57,382 bases of DNA, taken from a bacterium. GTDB taxonomy: Bacteria > Patescibacteriota > Minisyncoccia > Phycocordibacterales > CAIZLB01. The notes beneath the pieces were generated by a model. It did not search any database. It saw only the letters and a list, made by a program, of their open reading frames with translations, and was not told where the DNA came from. The stretch spans positions 1-57,382 of the forward strand of contig JAIXXV010000014.1 of the NCBI GenBank assembly GCA_027490575.1, written 5' to 3'. This document shows positions 57,085-57,382 of this stretch, in pieces (within the stretch, counting starts at the first letter, position 1; each line of letters begins with the position of its first letter). Made by a program: the position numbers and the translations under genes.

Positions 57085-57224
57085 AAGCCATCATGGATTC
57101 AATGAACATCTCTCATACTAGATACAAGAGATATATAACCTACTTGAATTATCCATTTTTTAATGAATATGTAAACACCTAAATTTATCGAAAAAGTGAT
57201 GCCTGTTGAGAATTGGAATGGTCA

Positions 57225-57382
57225 CTACTCCTGCGTAGAAACAAAAGACCCTTCATCAACAACAACATTTTGTCTTAGTAAGGTATCATTTATATACATC
57301 AAACCTACTATGATGACAATCAGTGCGAGTGTCATAAGTACAATCCTTGGATGGTGTATTTTTCTGTTTTTGATCAATATGA
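57225..57382 (-). CDS. C-terminal part of a small membrane protein, cut by the window edge
   Basis: An open frame enters from the right edge and stops with TAG at 57225-57227. The 52 visible residues are a basic stretch (KNRKIHHPR), a membrane helix (IVLMTLALIVIIVGLMYI) and a short polar tail ending EGSFVSTQE. It could be a small single-helix protein or the C-terminal anchor of a larger one. Between its stop and 57085 I see only AT-rich sequence. Confidence 0.45.
   Translation of the reverse strand, partial: ILIKNRKIHHPRIVLMTLALIVIIVGLMYINDTLLRQNVVVDEGSFVSTQE

Noticed and set aside
1-57382. tRNA genes, transposases or integrase attachment sites
   Set aside because: I looked for T-loop sequences, transposase motifs and long terminal repeats by eye and found none that I could support.

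Overview
This is an AT-rich window, about 57 kb, coding-dense, using the standard code with TGA as a stop. It most resembles a Candidate Phyla Radiation (Patescibacteria) genome, probably Paceibacteria/Parcubacteria. The reasons are the trimmed core enzymes (AspRS without its GAD insert, AlaRS without its C-terminal DHHA1 region, a short L13), the lack of biosynthetic operons, and protein types common in that group (sigma region 4 fused to HARE-HTH, a DUF5667 anti-sigma-like protein, a baseplate-J-like single-pass protein). This placement comes from gene content and was not tested by a tree. I saw no tRNA gene, CRISPR array, transposase or prophage module.

Layout. 1-8.2 kb: scpA/scpB with small orphan genes, a free-standing RNA gene containing 16S rRNA-like blocks, aspS, trpS and an alpha/beta hydrolase. 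8.3-14.3 kb: two tandem membrane histidine kinases without response regulators, a methyltransferase-like protein, plsC and a membrane protein. 14.4-19 kb: grpE, an unknown ORF, dnaK and dnaJ. 19-23.2 kb: infA-rpmJ-rpsM-rpsK-rpsD-rpoA-rplQ-rplM-rpsI. 23.2-40.7 kb: actin-like and baseplate-J-like pair, alaS, pepF, two nuclease-fold proteins, mnmA, mltG, a secretion-type membrane protein, the sigma4-HARE regulator, leuS and a DUF2157 pair. 40.8-45.1 kb: a patch of orphan genes, each with its own terminator, around ychF. 45.2-57.4 kb: a glucose-6-phosphate dehydrogenase-like gene, an ECF sigma/anti-sigma pair, a second mltG, nrdB/nrdA, a PKD surface protein, TspO and two further orphans. Most genes are on the minus strand.

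Two styles of gene expression are mixed. Many core genes have a -10 box only 6-10 bases before the start codon and no Shine-Dalgarno site, so their mRNAs should be leaderless or nearly so. Several end in an array of 7-base repeats (CAGNTAN or AATTAAG) that begins at the stop codon and reads on the coding strand. In contrast, a set of short orphan genes has strong AAAGG(AGG) ribosome sites and intrinsic hairpin terminators.

Main leads: (1) a roughly 345-base RNA at 2505-2850 with its own promoter and terminator, carrying diverged blocks of 16S rRNA (helix 10-12 region and the 790 loop); (2) the stop-codon-associated heptad arrays; (3) the widespread leaderless promoter layout; (4) an nrdB whose radical Tyr position is Phe and whose first metal ligand is Glu, the pattern of Mn/Fe class Ic ribonucleotide reductase.
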